The notes: generated from the sequence alone by a model not told the origin. Positions 37,871-48,219 are shown, numbered from the stretch's first letter. The stretch is 64,000 nucleotides of DNA from Chloroflexi bacterium TSY (GCA_019217005.1 JAHBNG010000061.1:1-64000); one strand, 5' to 3'. Numbers and translations are program-made.

Positions 37871-39658
37871 TTAAGGAGTTAATTGAACCGAAACCTGCTG
37901 TGCTTCTATCAGTGATGCATAGACTCCGCCATGGGCCATTAATTCATCATGCGACCCCTGTTCAATGATGCCACTTCCATCGTCTCCGCTATCACCAATC
38001 ACAATAATGCGGTCAGCATGTCGAATTGTTGATAAGCGATGGGCAATCACGAAGGCGGTGCGGTTCTGCAGTAATTCGTCGATTGCCGCTTGAACCAGCC
38101 GTTCCGTCCGCGTATCGATATTGGATGTGGCCTCGTCCAGAATCAGCAGCTGCGGATCTGCGAGAATGGCGCGGGCAATGCAGAGCAATTGGCGCTGACC
38201 CTGACTGAGCGATCCTCCCTCTGCACTCAACTTTGCCTCGTAGCCATCTTCTAGCTCCATGATAAAGTTGTGGGCACGCGCCACAGTTGCCGCAGCCATT
38301 ATATCATCTATGCTGGCATCGGGTTTGCCATAACGGATGTTATTCGCAATCGTGTCGGCAAAGAGAAAACTGTTCTGGGGCACTTCGCCCATCTGGGTGC
38401 GCAAACTTGCTTGCGTCACATCACGTACATCATACCCATCCACCAAGACGCGCCCAGCCATCACGTCGTAGAAGCGGCCGATTAGGTTAACCACCGTGCT
38501 TTTGCCCGAACCAGTTTCACCGACGAGAGCAATGGTCTCGCCGGGCGCAGCTTGCAGCGAAACACCGTTGAGAATCACCTGGCTATCATCGTAGCCAAAG
38601 ACCACATCGTCAAACTGTACATGCCCATCAATCTTAGGCATTTCCTGCGCGTCACTCTTGTCCACAATCTCTGGTTCTGTCTCGAGCAACTCAAAGACCC
38701 GCTCGCTGGCTGCAAAGGCTGATTGCATCTGGGTATAGAGATTGGAGAGCATCTGCACCGGACGGAAAAATTGCTGGGCATAGGTCAAAAAGGCCACAAC
38801 CACGCCAACGGTCACTTGGTCGTTGAAAGCCAACCAGCCGCCGTAGCCGGCAACCAAAACAGTCGCCAGCGTCGAGAGGACATCCATTGTTGGCGAAAAA
38901 GCTGCCGTAATGCTGGCTGCATAAATATTGGCATCCCGATTGGCCGCATTATCCAGCGCAAAGTGTTCGATGTTGATGGCCGTACGGGCAAAGGATTGAG
39001 CTTCACGCACATTGGTCAGATCTTCCTCTAAATCGGCGGAGAGTTGTCCCAAGGCGCGGCGCGTCTCGCGGTAAGCCACGCGTGAACGACGCGAAAAGTA
39101 GGCCGTTGTCGCCACCATGATCGGCAACACGAGAACCGTGACCAGAGAGAGCTCCACATTCAGTGTAAACATGGCAATCAAGACACCAATGAGACCAAAA
39201 AGCGAGCCCAACGACTGCATCAGTGATTGCGAGAAGAGAGTCCCGATGGCATCTGTGTCATTCACGAGCCGACTCATTAGATCACCAGCGCCATGCTTAT
39301 AAAAGTAACTGAGCGACAGACGCTGTACATGCGCAAAGATGTCGGCGCGCAACCGTTTGAGCAAGCGCTGTGACAGCGTGCCCAGGAACCGAATCTGACC
39401 CATAAAACCTATGTAGCCGAGTAGATAGGTGCCCAATAAAAACAGCATGGTCTGGGTCAAACCACCACGGTTACCAACACTGATATATTGATCGACTGCC
39501 CGGCCAATTAGGGCCGGCGCCAGGGCTTGACTGACTGCATAGAGAATGAGCATCCCTAAGATAGAAATCAGCAACTGTTCCTCGCCACGCCAATAAGCAA
39601 GCAATTGGCGCAACACATAGAGATCAGAACGGGTTCGTTTAGGTGTTTGGTTGTCCAT
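37871..39658 (-). CDS. ABC exporter half-transporter with canonical ATPase site
   Basis: 595 residues: six-TM exporter domain (1-320), Walker A GETGSGKST, Q-loop VPQNSFLF, signature LSQGQRQ, Walker B ILDEATSNID with the catalytic Glu, and H-loop VIAHRLST. It is complete. The upstream half-transporter (39866-41757) has a degenerate site, so the two form a heterodimeric exporter of the BmrCD/TM287-288 type. Its partner is disrupted, so this subunit is probably orphaned unless it homodimerises. Confidence 0.9.
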   Translation of the reverse strand: MDNQTPKRTRSDLYVLRQLLAYWRGEEQLLISILGMLILYAVSQALAPALIGRAVDQYISVGNRGGLTQTMLFLLGTYLLGYIGFMGQIRFLGTLSQRLLKRLRADIFAHVQRLSLSYFYKHGAGDLMSRLVNDTDAIGTLFSQSLMQSLGSLFGLIGVLIAMFTLNVELSLVTVLVLPIMVATTAYFSRRSRVAYRETRRALGQLSADLEEDLTNVREAQSFARTAINIEHFALDNAANRDANIYAASITAAFSPTMDVLSTLATVLVAGYGGWLAFNDQVTVGVVVAFLTYAQQFFRPVQMLSNLYTQMQSAFAASERVFELLETEPEIVDKSDAQEMPKIDGHVQFDDVVFGYDDSQVILNGVSLQAAPGETIALVGETGSGKSTVVNLIGRFYDVMAGRVLVDGYDVRDVTQASLRTQMGEVPQNSFLFADTIANNIRYGKPDASIDDIMAAATVARAHNFIMELEDGYEAKLSAEGGSLSQGQRQLLCIARAILADPQLLILDEATSNIDTRTERLVQAAIDELLQNRTAFVIAHRLSTIRHADRIIVIGDSGDDGSGIIEQGSHDELMAHGGVYASLIEAQQVSVQLTP

Positions 39659-39865
39659 TTACAAATCTTAACTCAACTATCTGTAGCGTAAACTGCCAGT
39701 TTGCGCAAGCAATGTCTACCAGTCCCATTCCAAGCAGCGGATTCAAATTTGTTGTCCACCTGACTATGTACAAACGACTCACGATACAAACAGCCATTTT
39801 CGTAGACGATCTTGAACAAACAAGCTGTTTGTTCTACAAGTTCAGCGACCCCTTCTTCCTCGGCC
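39659..39865. other. 207-bp gap between the two exporter genes
   Basis: No gene. It contains CGATACAAACAGCC/AAACAAGCTGTTTGTT-type short palindromes (39780-39836), including AAACAAGCTGTTTGTT near 39818. Heterodimer genes are usually closer together. Confidence 0.4.
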
Positions 39866-41757
39866 TCAGCCTTCATTCAACTGCGAATGCACAATCTCCG
39901 CATAAATCGGACTGTCATGCATCAGTTCGTCGTGCGTGCCTTGTGCCGCAACGCGCCCATCATCGATCACAAGAATCTTGTCTGCGTTGCGAACGGTCGA
40001 GATTCGTTGGGCAATGATGAACGCTGTGTGGTGGTCTAGGTATGGGTCCAGTGCGTCCTGCAATTTTTGCTCGGTTTCCGCATCGACTGCACTCATTGAA
40101 TCATCGAAAATGAGAATCCGTGGATGAACCAGCAGCACGCGCACAATGGCAATCCGTTGACGCTGCCCACCGCTCAAACCACCTCCCTGTTCGCCCAACA
40201 TTGTTTCATACCCATCGGGTTGATCCATGATGAAGTCATGTGCCTGGGCTAATTTGGCCGCGTGGATGACCTCTTCGTCGGAGGCTTCTGGCTTGCCATA
40301 GCGGATGTTGTCTTTAATTGATTCACTGACGAGCGAGACTGATTGAAGCACAACACCAATGCGATAGCGCAATTCGTCCAAGTCAAAGCTGCGCACATCT
40401 GGGGGTGGTTCAAAATTAGGTTTACACTTTTGATATATAGACAAAAATCTATATGAGACCGTTTTCTCTCTGAGAACCGGCGAAATCAGAGAATATAAAC
40501 GTTCTTTCTGTTTCTAAAAGTGTAAACCTATCTATCCAGCTAAAATGAACCACCCCCACATCTGTATCATCTATTAAGACTCGCCCTTGAGTCGCCTCAT
40601 AGAAACGGGGAATGAGATTGACGATGCTGCTTTTACCGCTTCCCGTGGCACCCAAGAGCGCCACCGTTTCTCCAGATTGAATCTCAAATGAAATCGCGCA
40701 ATATTTCTTTTTCTGAGCCTGTGTAGGAAAAGTGGACATTCTCGAACGTCACCTTGGCTGGCGCGTCGGGTGAAAATGTAACGGGATTGGGGGGACTCTC
40801 GATCTCGTTCTCGGCATCAATGACTTCGAACAGTCGCTTGCCCGATGCATTGGCGCGCGCCAACTGTTGGGAGAGAAAGCCAAGTTGGAAGATAGGCTGA
40901 AGGAGAAAGGCTAAATAACTGTTGAAGGCAATCAACGTTCCCAGCGACAGCTCTTGCGAAATGACCAGGTTGCCACCGAACCAGATGACGATCAGCGTGC
41001 CGAGATTGGCCAGAAAAAAGACAGTCGGAAACCCGAGAGAGAACATGCGTATAACAGCCAGATTCTGCTCATAGAGCGTCTCATTCTGGTCGGTATATCG
41101 TATCAACTCGCGCGGCTCAGCGGCAAAGGTTTTGACAACGCGTACCCCGGCGATGCCCTCCTGCAAAATGTTGTTCAAGATGCCCAAATTGCGCTGCACA
41201 TTCCCAAAGAGTGGTCCCATACGCGAGAAGAGCAGAACAAAAAGCACGATGATGAGAGGGATTGTGGCCAGAGAGGCCAAGGCAAGTCGCCAATCGGTCG
41301 TAAAGAGAATCGAGATGCTGCCAATAAAGGTAAGAAGCGCCGAGACGAGTTGCAAGATCCCCTGGGCGAAGAAAGTCCTCACACCTTCCACGTCCGAGGT
41401 TGCCCGCGTCATCAGTTGACCCGTGCGATGGGTGTCATGATACGAGAAGGAAAGCGTCTCCAACTTGGCATAGATCTCGTTACGCAGATCGTATGCAATG
41501 CCTTGCGAGGAAGTCTCGGACCAATAGGCATTGATGAAGCTAAAAACCCCGCGTACAACCGCCACGAGCAATAAGCCGCCCGTGGCAATCAAGATCCCGT
41601 TCCAACTGCCTGCTTCAATGCCGTTGTCAATCAGCTGGCGCACCAACTGTGGGGCATAGAGATTGGCCGCCGTGACGATGAGCATGGAGAGCAAAGCGCC
41701 AATAGCCAGGCGCAAATAAGGTTGAAGATAAGTTAAGCCGCGGAGAATGACATTCAT
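39866..41757 (-). pseudogene. ABC exporter half-transporter with degenerate site, broken by a frameshift and a MITE
   Basis: ATG 41757 overlaps the GNAT stop (ATGA). TM domain and NVHFSYTG read well to about 40700, where a 1-2 nt indel separates EILRD from ISFEIQSGETVALLGATGSGKSS (Walker A). A MITE then splits LIDDTDV from RSFDLDELRYRIGVV. The rest has LSGGQRQR, Walker B ILIFDDSMSAVD (Asp in place of catalytic Glu) and Gln in place of the H-loop His (IIAQRIST). These are the usual marks of the non-hydrolysing half of a heterodimer. MITE removal restores frame; the earlier shift remains. Confidence 0.85.
40402..40556. mobile_element. GGGGTGGTTCA-type MITE, copy 5, inside the ABC exporter gene
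   Basis: 155 bp with perfect flanking CACATCTG (40394-40401 and 40557-40564). Same variant and orientation as copy 3. Excision with one duplication would restore DDTDV-RSFDL. Confidence 0.95.
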
Positions 41758-41935
41758 CCTTCATTCTCCCAAATAATCAGACTCGCCCACCCGTCTGACG
41801 CAGCAACGCTCATGTAATTCTCGATCAAGCCATGCACCTGAAAACCGTGATGCAGTTGGAAGCTCAAGGTGGGATCGTAGAGTTCTCCTGCAACAACTTG
41901 ATCTACATATTCATGAATCGTCATGCTTTACTTTC

Positions 41936-43427
41936 TGGTAAAAGAAAAGAGATGAGGTGAGAAATGTGACAAAAAAGCGGTTAGCAGTTCATCCTAAAGG
42001 TAGAGAAACCAAAAAGGAGGAAGGAATGCTAACCGCGCCAGAAATAACTATAGCAGTACTGATGAATGTATTGCAAGTAACGCCGATGGGAACAAACGTA
42101 AATGTAATGCGTCTGATGTGGGCAATGCTGAATGGGTCGTTTCTGAAAAGTCGAGGAGCAATCCATAGCGCATTGAAAGAAAGCGGGTTTGAAGATGAGG
42201 AGCTCCGGCGAAGCTGGTGGAGCTTTCGATATGGATCATGGGATATCACAAGTCTGCTGGGGTCGTGGCAAGAAGAAGTGGAAAGGGGAATGGGAGGCAA
42301 AAAAGTTAGAAGGGTACCGAGTGAAAAGCATAGATATCACAGGGTTCTGGCGACCGAAGCTGCAAGGGAAAGTGAACCGACTCTATAACTCAACGGCTCG
42401 TCGGGCATTGCCCGCGCTCATCTTTGGAGTGATGATAAGCTCGGGGGAGATAGGCGGGAAGCGAGTGCCACTGCTCAAGGCAATCATGAGATGCACGGTT
42501 GGAACAAAGGAAAGTGAGTTTCGGAAAAAGCTGCTGACAGAGACGAAGAAATCACTGGAGTCAGACGAAGTGGCGGTGGTCGATGCCGGGTTTACAATCA
42601 GAGAAATGCTAGAAAGCGGCATAGACCGATTTGTCCTGCGGGAAGCCATTAACTGCACAGTGCGCCGCAATGAGTTCCCCAAACGCAAAGAAAAAAGGCA
42701 GACCACCTGAATATGGTGATATTGTGCGTCCGCTCTCTCGCAGCTATAAGGGAAAGCGACTCGAGGCTACAACTCCGGACTCGTCTGGTCGCTTTCTCTA
42801 TAGTGGTCGCCTGATTTGCTATCAAGCATGGCACAATCTCGTCCCCAGAACAACCAAGGTGGATACAGCCAACCGTACCTACTCGATTTACGTCATTCAG
42901 GATCCGGCCTACAACACACCTTTGGTTTTGGCGACCGTTATGACTTTGCAGCCTGAAACCATTTATCTTGTCTACCTGGAACGCTGGCCTGTTGAACCTC
43001 CCCCCCTTGGCTTCCAAGCAGATGATTGGCTTACATCGTCAATTTGTTCATGCCGATGAGGCTTGTTTCCGCTTACCTGAACTGGGGCTGCTTGCTGGCA
43101 ATCTTCTTTCCCATTTAGCCGCTTCTCTTCCTCCCATACCGACTGGCTACTGGGATCGAGAGCCTCAATCCACTCCCGGCAGGCTGCGCCGTGTTCTCTC
43201 GAGTGCTCTTTTTCCAACTCCTGACCAACTCGACCCTGACTTTCGGAAAAAGGCCTCGGTTTCACACCATTTCCCTAAAGGCGTTCTCGCTCATCGCCGC
43301 CTCAATGCCGCTGCTTAAACTAGCCGAGCACTATTTTTACATTTTATCCCGTTTTTTCAGGGTGGATTCTTTTTTCCGCCCCTTTCGGTTTGCCCTTTGT
43401 CACTCAAGCCTTTACCAGAAAGTAAAG
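41936..43427 (+). mobile_element. IS with CTTTACTTTCTGGTAAA ends, copy 3 (1492 bp)
   Basis: Complete, same length as copy 1, flanked by TCATG (41931-41935 and 43428-43432), a 5-bp duplication. Near-identical to copy 1 apart from a few substitutions and homopolymer differences, so copies 1 and 3 are recent. Confidence 0.93.
42026..43318 (+). pseudogene. DDE-type transposase of IS copy 3, frameshifted
   Basis: The best-preserved transposase. Relative to a consensus of the four copies it has an extra G in GAAAGGGGAATGG near 42285, an extra A in GAAAAAAGGCAG near 42692, and an extra C in CCCCCCCTTGG near 43006. Each moves the frame. Corrected, the chain is about 425 residues, from MLTAPEIT to LNAAA. 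Confidence 0.78.
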
Positions 43428-43907
43428 TCATGGACATCTTGTGCTTGGCAAAACCGGGCAAGAAGCCACCCGCAATGATGCCGCGCTTCTGATCGTGTTG
43501 GACAACGGCTTTGCGGGCCGCATAGAGTTTGGAGCCGATCCCGTGGCCTCGGTAGTCAGGGTGTACGCTGATATCGGTGCCATAATACCAGCTTGCCTCA
43601 GGGTCATGCCATTGGCTGATGGGTGCCTTCATGGGGGCGCGCATCGACTCGTCCAAATGATCGAAATCAACCTCGTAATACCCCCCTGCACCCAAGCCGA
43701 CAACCCGGTCACCGTCCAACGCAACAAAGTTTCCCTTTGGGAATGTCTTCGCGTAGTCAAGCAGGTCGACGGGATGGAACAGCTCATCGGGCGCGGTTGT
43801 TGGAAAGCAGATGAGCTGCAGATCGCGTAGGGGTGCCGCATGCTCTGGTTGTAAATTGGTGATTTGGATGTTACTCATAGTTGATGAAACGGATGGTGTA
43901 ATCTCTA

Positions 43908-45512
43908 TTAACTGAGTGGCCAGGGGCGCACTTCGCACCGCGCTGCCCATTCATCATATTGACGGATAAAATTCTGTGCACAGTCTTGACTCTGATTGAA
44001 TAGGTTGTTCAGTTCTGTGCGGTCTTCATTGATGTTGTAGAGCTCCCAGTTGCCAGGATGCTTGCTGACCAGCTTCCACTCTTGCCAGCGTACAGCTCGA
44101 TTGCCCTCATGTTCCCAGAAGATGGGTCGTTCGCGCGTCCAAGATTCGCCGCGGAAGAGCGGCGCCATGCTTTCACCCTCCAAAGGCTGAATTGCGTTGC
44201 CGTTGTATTCATCTGGATATTGGACACCTGCCACATCAAGACAGGTTGCCATAATGTCGATCACGTGGCAGGGTTCATGTTTAATTTGATTGGCTTCGAT
44301 GCCGTTGGGCCAGTGTGCGATCAAGGGCGTCGAGATTCCGCCTTCATGCACCCAATGTTTGTAGAGGCGAAAGGGAGAGTTGGAGGCATTGGCCCAAGGC
44401 AGATCATAGCTCATAAAGGTGTCGGGGCCGCCGGGGCGTAGGTCTCGTATGTTGCCCACCCGGATGGGTGTCCCATCTGCCGTGTGGTATTGATAACGCT
44501 GGATCCCACCATCTTCCGCCAGAAACTCAGCACAACCACCATTGTCGGACATAAACATGATGAGCGTGTTGTCGAGGAGGCCCAACTCGCGCAGTTTGTT
44601 GACAACTTGCCCAACCCCCTGATCCATGCGGTCAATCTGGGCGGCATAGATGGCCATGCGCAGATCTTCCCAATTACGGTCTGGTGCATCGTCCCAGGCA
44701 GGTGCTTGTTCGTCCCGAGGCGAGATCTCCCACTTCGAGTCAAGAATGCCCAAGCCCTTGAGTTCTTCATGACGTGAAGTGCGCAATGTATCCCAACCGC
44801 CGTTGCGATATTGGCCTTCGTACTTGGCGATGTCTTCTGGTAACGCGTGAAGGGGCCAATGGGGGGCAGTAAAGGCCACATAAAGAAAGAAGGGAGCGTC
44901 AGTTTGGGATGCTTTGTCGATCATGGCACAAGCGTTGTCACTGATGGCATCCGTGTAGTAGAAGTCTGTATCCTCCACCTGACCATATTCGCCACGGATA
45001 AAGTCACCTGCTTCGCCTGCCCGGCTGCGCATCACTGTGTAGGGATGAAAAAAGCTCCCCGCTCCTTCCAGCGTGCCAAAGAATTCATCAAAGCCACGTG
45101 TCGTCGGGGTCGGATGACCCTCTCCACCTGGATCCCAATTCTCTGGCTCGCTCACAATATAGTGGCCACCCACATGCCATTTGCCCGACATAAAGGTCTG
45201 ATAGCCGCCCATCTTGAGTGCTTCGGCAACGGTAACGCAGTCATCGCGCAAATAGCCTTGGTAGGCACGTGTCTCTCTGTTTTGCACCATGTGTCCAACA
45301 CCAGCCTGGTGTGGATAGAGCCCGGTGAGTAGAGATGCCCGGGTGGGACAGCAGCGAGCACAATTGTACATTTGGGTGCCGCGTAGACCATTACGCGCCA
45401 GTGCATTTAAGTTTGGTGTCTGGATTTCGGATCCATAGCAGCCAATGTCGGAGTAGCCCATGTCGTCAACGAGAATGACGATGATGTTGGGGGGAGCAGA
45501 TGGTCTATTCAT
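43908..45512 (-). CDS. Sulfatase (arylsulfatase-type)
   Basis: 534 residues. NIIVILVDDMGYSDIGCYG (metal Asp pair), the formylglycine site CCPTRASLLTG (C-x-P-x-R), and HVGGHYI, LIMFMSDNGG. It hydrolyses sulfate esters, and activation needs a formylglycine-generating enzyme or anSME, not present nearby. No signal peptide is evident, so it may be cytoplasmic. It is 30 bp upstream of the GNAT gene in the same minus-strand run. Confidence 0.9.
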   Translation of the reverse strand: MNRPSAPPNIIVILVDDMGYSDIGCYGSEIQTPNLNALARNGLRGTQMYNCARCCPTRASLLTGLYPHQAGVGHMVQNRETRAYQGYLRDDCVTVAEALKMGGYQTFMSGKWHVGGHYIVSEPENWDPGGEGHPTPTTRGFDEFFGTLEGAGSFFHPYTVMRSRAGEAGDFIRGEYGQVEDTDFYYTDAISDNACAMIDKASQTDAPFFLYVAFTAPHWPLHALPEDIAKYEGQYRNGGWDTLRTSRHEELKGLGILDSKWEISPRDEQAPAWDDAPDRNWEDLRMAIYAAQIDRMDQGVGQVVNKLRELGLLDNTLIMFMSDNGGCAEFLAEDGGIQRYQYHTADGTPIRVGNIRDLRPGGPDTFMSYDLPWANASNSPFRLYKHWVHEGGISTPLIAHWPNGIEANQIKHEPCHVIDIMATCLDVAGVQYPDEYNGNAIQPLEGESMAPLFRGESWTRERPIFWEHEGNRAVRWQEWKLVSKHPGNWELYNINEDRTELNNLFNQSQDCAQNFIRQYDEWAARCEVRPWPLS

Positions 45513-45554
45513 TGATGATTCCTTTGCCGTGGATTTGGGGTGTGGATTTTATAC

Positions 45555-46778
45555 TTAACCGCTTTTCAATATCAGAGAGCCCGGTACAGCCTTGCGAAAC
45601 CAGTCGGTGATGAGAAGTTGGTCCGTGTCAACCGAATCTATCGGCTCACCATTGGTGGATCGGAATGAAATCGTTTCCGGCAATGCGAAGCGTTCGCCCG
45701 TCGGCATGAGAACAGTTTTGGCCGTCTGACTCATGAAGGGTTTGAGCGCTGAAAAGAGTACGTACTTTCCTCGTTCCCCTGCAATGATCTCGGCCAAACA
45801 TGTTTCATCCCGAAATTGCGTGATTTTTGACTTCATTTTTTTGAATTGGGCGTCTGTTCGATTGCTTTTGAAGAAGGGAGCATGGGTCTTGCGTGGCCAT
45901 CTTGTGCGCAACAGTTCCGGATTCGTTAAGGCGTTTCGACAGATTTTTACAATTTCTGCAGCGACATCACCGGTCGACTCGCTTTCAAGCGAGTTCATCT
46001 GACGCAAATCTAAACGAACGGTATGCAGACCCGCTTGCTCCAATCCACTGAGCTTGTCGAGGATAAAACGGTCCTTATCGAGAAATAAGAAGGTGCCGTG
46101 GCTGGTCTCGAGCGTTGGTAAGGAGCGATGGGTGGCATCATCTGACGAAACAGTTGCGAAGATAAAGGATGGCTCACCATTTCCCTGAATTGACGCTTCT
46201 TCTGGCGAAAAGTGTTGAGCAAGCAAAGAACGAGGCGAGTAGAAGAGCGGGATCGATCCTGCTCCCAGCACCTCACATTCAACTGGCAATGCTTGACAAT
46301 ATTCCATCAGCTTGGCTTCGGGCAGTTCGACGGAGAGAATCAGCCGTTCTAATTGTTGGCCAAAGATCTCGCACCAGCCTTGCAGTGCTTCCAGATTGTG
46401 GTTGCCTGTTTCGCAAATCAAGTGCAGTGGCATACAGGGCATATTTTCTGCGATCCACCAACCCACACCGGGGTCACAGACCCGAATGACGCTGAAGGGA
46501 GTCAAATCCCACTGAAGAAGCTCCGAACATGTTGTATTCATCGTCGTCTCTGGCATCAGCGCATCCCATACCAGAACTGGACGCAAGCCGAGATTGCTCG
46601 CCAACCGAGCCAATTCAAGGGTCTGCGTTGGACTCAATTTGCCCTGACGCGCCAACAATGCGGGTTCAATTAGAACTTCCCGCAGGTTTGGAGCTTCTAC
46701 ACACAGCTCGACATCGGTTGAGGAAGCCACAAAGGTATTGAAGCGGATTTGAGACGTAACGGGCATCGTATCATCCAC
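45555..46778 (-). CDS. U32-family-like protein lacking the Fe-S cysteines
   Basis: 407 residues. VEAPNLREVLIEPALLAR resembles the barrel start of U32 proteins, and EVLGAGSIPLFYSPRSLLAQHF aligns with the E-x-F-x-H-G...YS-x-R-C block of UbiV-like members, with Cys replaced by Ser. ETISFRSTNGEPIDSV and LLITDWFRKAVPG resemble the C-terminus of that group. It lacks the usual cluster Cys motif, so if it binds Fe-S at all the ligands are different. It follows the TrhP-like gene by 9 bp, suggesting a heteromeric partner as in UbiU-UbiV. Function not assigned. Confidence 0.55.
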   Translation of the reverse strand: MDDTMPVTSQIRFNTFVASSTDVELCVEAPNLREVLIEPALLARQGKLSPTQTLELARLASNLGLRPVLVWDALMPETTMNTTCSELLQWDLTPFSVIRVCDPGVGWWIAENMPCMPLHLICETGNHNLEALQGWCEIFGQQLERLILSVELPEAKLMEYCQALPVECEVLGAGSIPLFYSPRSLLAQHFSPEEASIQGNGEPSFIFATVSSDDATHRSLPTLETSHGTFLFLDKDRFILDKLSGLEQAGLHTVRLDLRQMNSLESESTGDVAAEIVKICRNALTNPELLRTRWPRKTHAPFFKSNRTDAQFKKMKSKITQFRDETCLAEIIAGERGKYVLFSALKPFMSQTAKTVLMPTGERFALPETISFRSTNGEPIDSVDTDQLLITDWFRKAVPGSLILKSG

Positions 46779-46787
46779 TCGTGTTTA

Positions 46788-48041
46788 TCATGAGTTTGCA
46801 ACACGTATCACAGTTAACTTGGGTAGATCTCCCAATTCATTCTTGCGCGGCAGGCAAACCACGCTATCCTGATGCATACTTTGTAAGGATTCGCCACAAA
46901 TCGAAAAGAGTTGATGCACTCGGTGTCTAATGAACCGATCTTTGAACGGCAGCAGCTCAAGGTCATCGCCAATCGCAATGGAGCGACTGAGCCGAATGAT
47001 CAGATGTTCCTCGGTACTATCCACAACAATGCCCAGATACTCATAGCGACCAGAATTGACGCCGGTCATTTGCGAAAAGACAGAATCGGGTCCAGCCATT
47101 GTCTCCAACGAACCGGAAAAGTAATCTCGATGCGGCATCGTTTCAAGCTCAATCGCACTCCTTGCAACCAGCTCGCGGTCGAGAGTATGAGTCGCCACTG
47201 CATCAATGAGCTGCCGATAGACCTTGCAGACGGTCGCTACATAGAGTGACGATTTCATGCGCCCTTCGATTTTGAGCGAGCAGATGCGATGTTGAAAGAG
47301 CGATTCAATCTGGTCGATCCCCCACAAATCTTTTGATGACATGAATGGATAGGTGAGTTTATTGTGTTTTGGGTCAATCGGTTCGAGCGTTATGGGTTGG
47401 CTACGTTGTGGTAGCACTTGCGACTGGTCGATTTCTTGAAGCTGATACGGGAGGCGGCAGGATTGAATGCAGCCGCCTCGGTTTGAGTCACGACCGGCAG
47501 TAAAGTTGGAGATGGTGCAATGGCCCGAATAGGACATACACATTGCCCCATGCACGAACATCTCGACATCGATTTGCGCTCGTTCTTGCAGATCTCCCCC
47601 CTCTGCAATACTCAGCTCTCGGCCGACGATTAACCGCCTGACGCCTTGCGCTTTCCACAATCTGGCGGCGGCTGAGTTCAGACAGGATGCCTGGGTAGAT
47701 AAATGAATGTCTAAGTCGGAATTGCGTTGCACCACTCTGAGCACGCCCAGGTCAGAGACAATTACCGCATCGACACCAATTGTTTCGAGAAAGCGGCTGT
47801 AGTCTGACAAGCCGTCGAAATCACTATCGTGTAAAAACGCATTTAACGTCACATAGACTTTGGCATTGCGTGCATGAGCATAGTCGACCGCCTTTTCCAG
47901 TTCATAATCGGTCAGATTGTCTGCACGTGCTCGCAATCCATAACGCTGTCCACCAACATAGACTGCATCAGCACCATAAGCGATAGCTACTTTGAGACGT
48001 TCTAGATTTTTAGCTGGTGCGAGTAGCTCTGGTTTCCGCAT
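46788..48041 (-). CDS. U32 family protein, TrhP/RlhA-like RNA hydroxylation enzyme
   Basis: About 417 residues from MRKPELLAPAKNLERLK at 48041; an earlier ATG (48077) adds 12 unlikely residues. GADAVYVGGQRYGLRARADN, VEMFVHGAMCMSYSGHC and GGCIQSCRLPY are U32 hallmarks, with four Cys for an Fe-S cluster. SLKIEGRMKSSLYVATVCKVYR follows. Bacterial members take part in 5-hydroxyuridine formation in tRNA (TrhP) or 23S rRNA hydroxylation (RlhA). The choice between them is open. Confidence 0.85.
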   Translation of the reverse strand: MRKPELLAPAKNLERLKVAIAYGADAVYVGGQRYGLRARADNLTDYELEKAVDYAHARNAKVYVTLNAFLHDSDFDGLSDYSRFLETIGVDAVIVSDLGVLRVVQRNSDLDIHLSTQASCLNSAAARLWKAQGVRRLIVGRELSIAEGGDLQERAQIDVEMFVHGAMCMSYSGHCTISNFTAGRDSNRGGCIQSCRLPYQLQEIDQSQVLPQRSQPITLEPIDPKHNKLTYPFMSSKDLWGIDQIESLFQHRICSLKIEGRMKSSLYVATVCKVYRQLIDAVATHTLDRELVARSAIELETMPHRDYFSGSLETMAGPDSVFSQMTGVNSGRYEYLGIVVDSTEEHLIIRLSRSIAIGDDLELLPFKDRFIRHRVHQLFSICGESLQSMHQDSVVCLPRKNELGDLPKLTVIRVANS

Positions 48042-48096
48042 GCGTTTTCTATAGATGTTCAGATAATGTTTTTTCACGCAAAACAGTAGCTTGTCA

Positions 48097-48146
48097 GCAT
48101 TGCAGCCGATCAGCCAGAGAGCTGACTAGCTGACCGGCTGCAATGC
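48097..48146. terminator. Stable hairpin GCATTGCAGCCG / CGGCTGCAATGC
   Basis: Perfect 12-nt arms with a 26-nt loop that itself contains CAGCC..AGCTGAC arms. It lies upstream of the U32 start on the minus strand and has no T-run, so it might be a terminator for plus-strand DNA or just intergenic palindrome DNA. Confidence 0.5.
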
Positions 48147-48219
48147 CATCAACGACAAGAAAAGATTTTCCTGAAAGGCTATATTAGGCCAATCTAGAAA
48201 AAATAATGTGTGCCATACT

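Larger units (their letters stand above)
41754..43878 (-). pseudogene. GNAT N-acetyltransferase interrupted by IS copy 3
   Basis: N-terminal piece 43878-43428: MSNIQITNLQPEHAAPL…, acetyl-CoA-binding YRGHGIGSKLY (Q/R-x-x-G-x-G/A) and GFLPGFAKHKMSM. The C-terminal piece 41935-41754 continues TIHEYVDQVVAGELYDPTLS…LIIWENEG-stop. Joining across the 5-bp duplication TCATG restores the gene of about 210 residues. The stop overlaps the ABC gene start (ATGA), so acetyltransferase and exporter were co-translated. That coupling fits self-protection or export of a modified compound (inference). Confidence 0.8.

Noticed and set aside
40954..41574. 206-codon plus-strand ORF antisense to the exporter
   Set aside because: Highly charged low-complexity shadow of the ABC gene in another frame.
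42026..42400. Programmed frameshift in the IS transposase at the GGGG/AAAAAA run
   Set aside because: Each copy has a different indel there and other indels elsewhere, so error or decay is simpler.
44847..45332. 161-codon plus-strand ORF inside the sulfatase
   Set aside because: Antisense shadow; the sulfatase has complete motifs.
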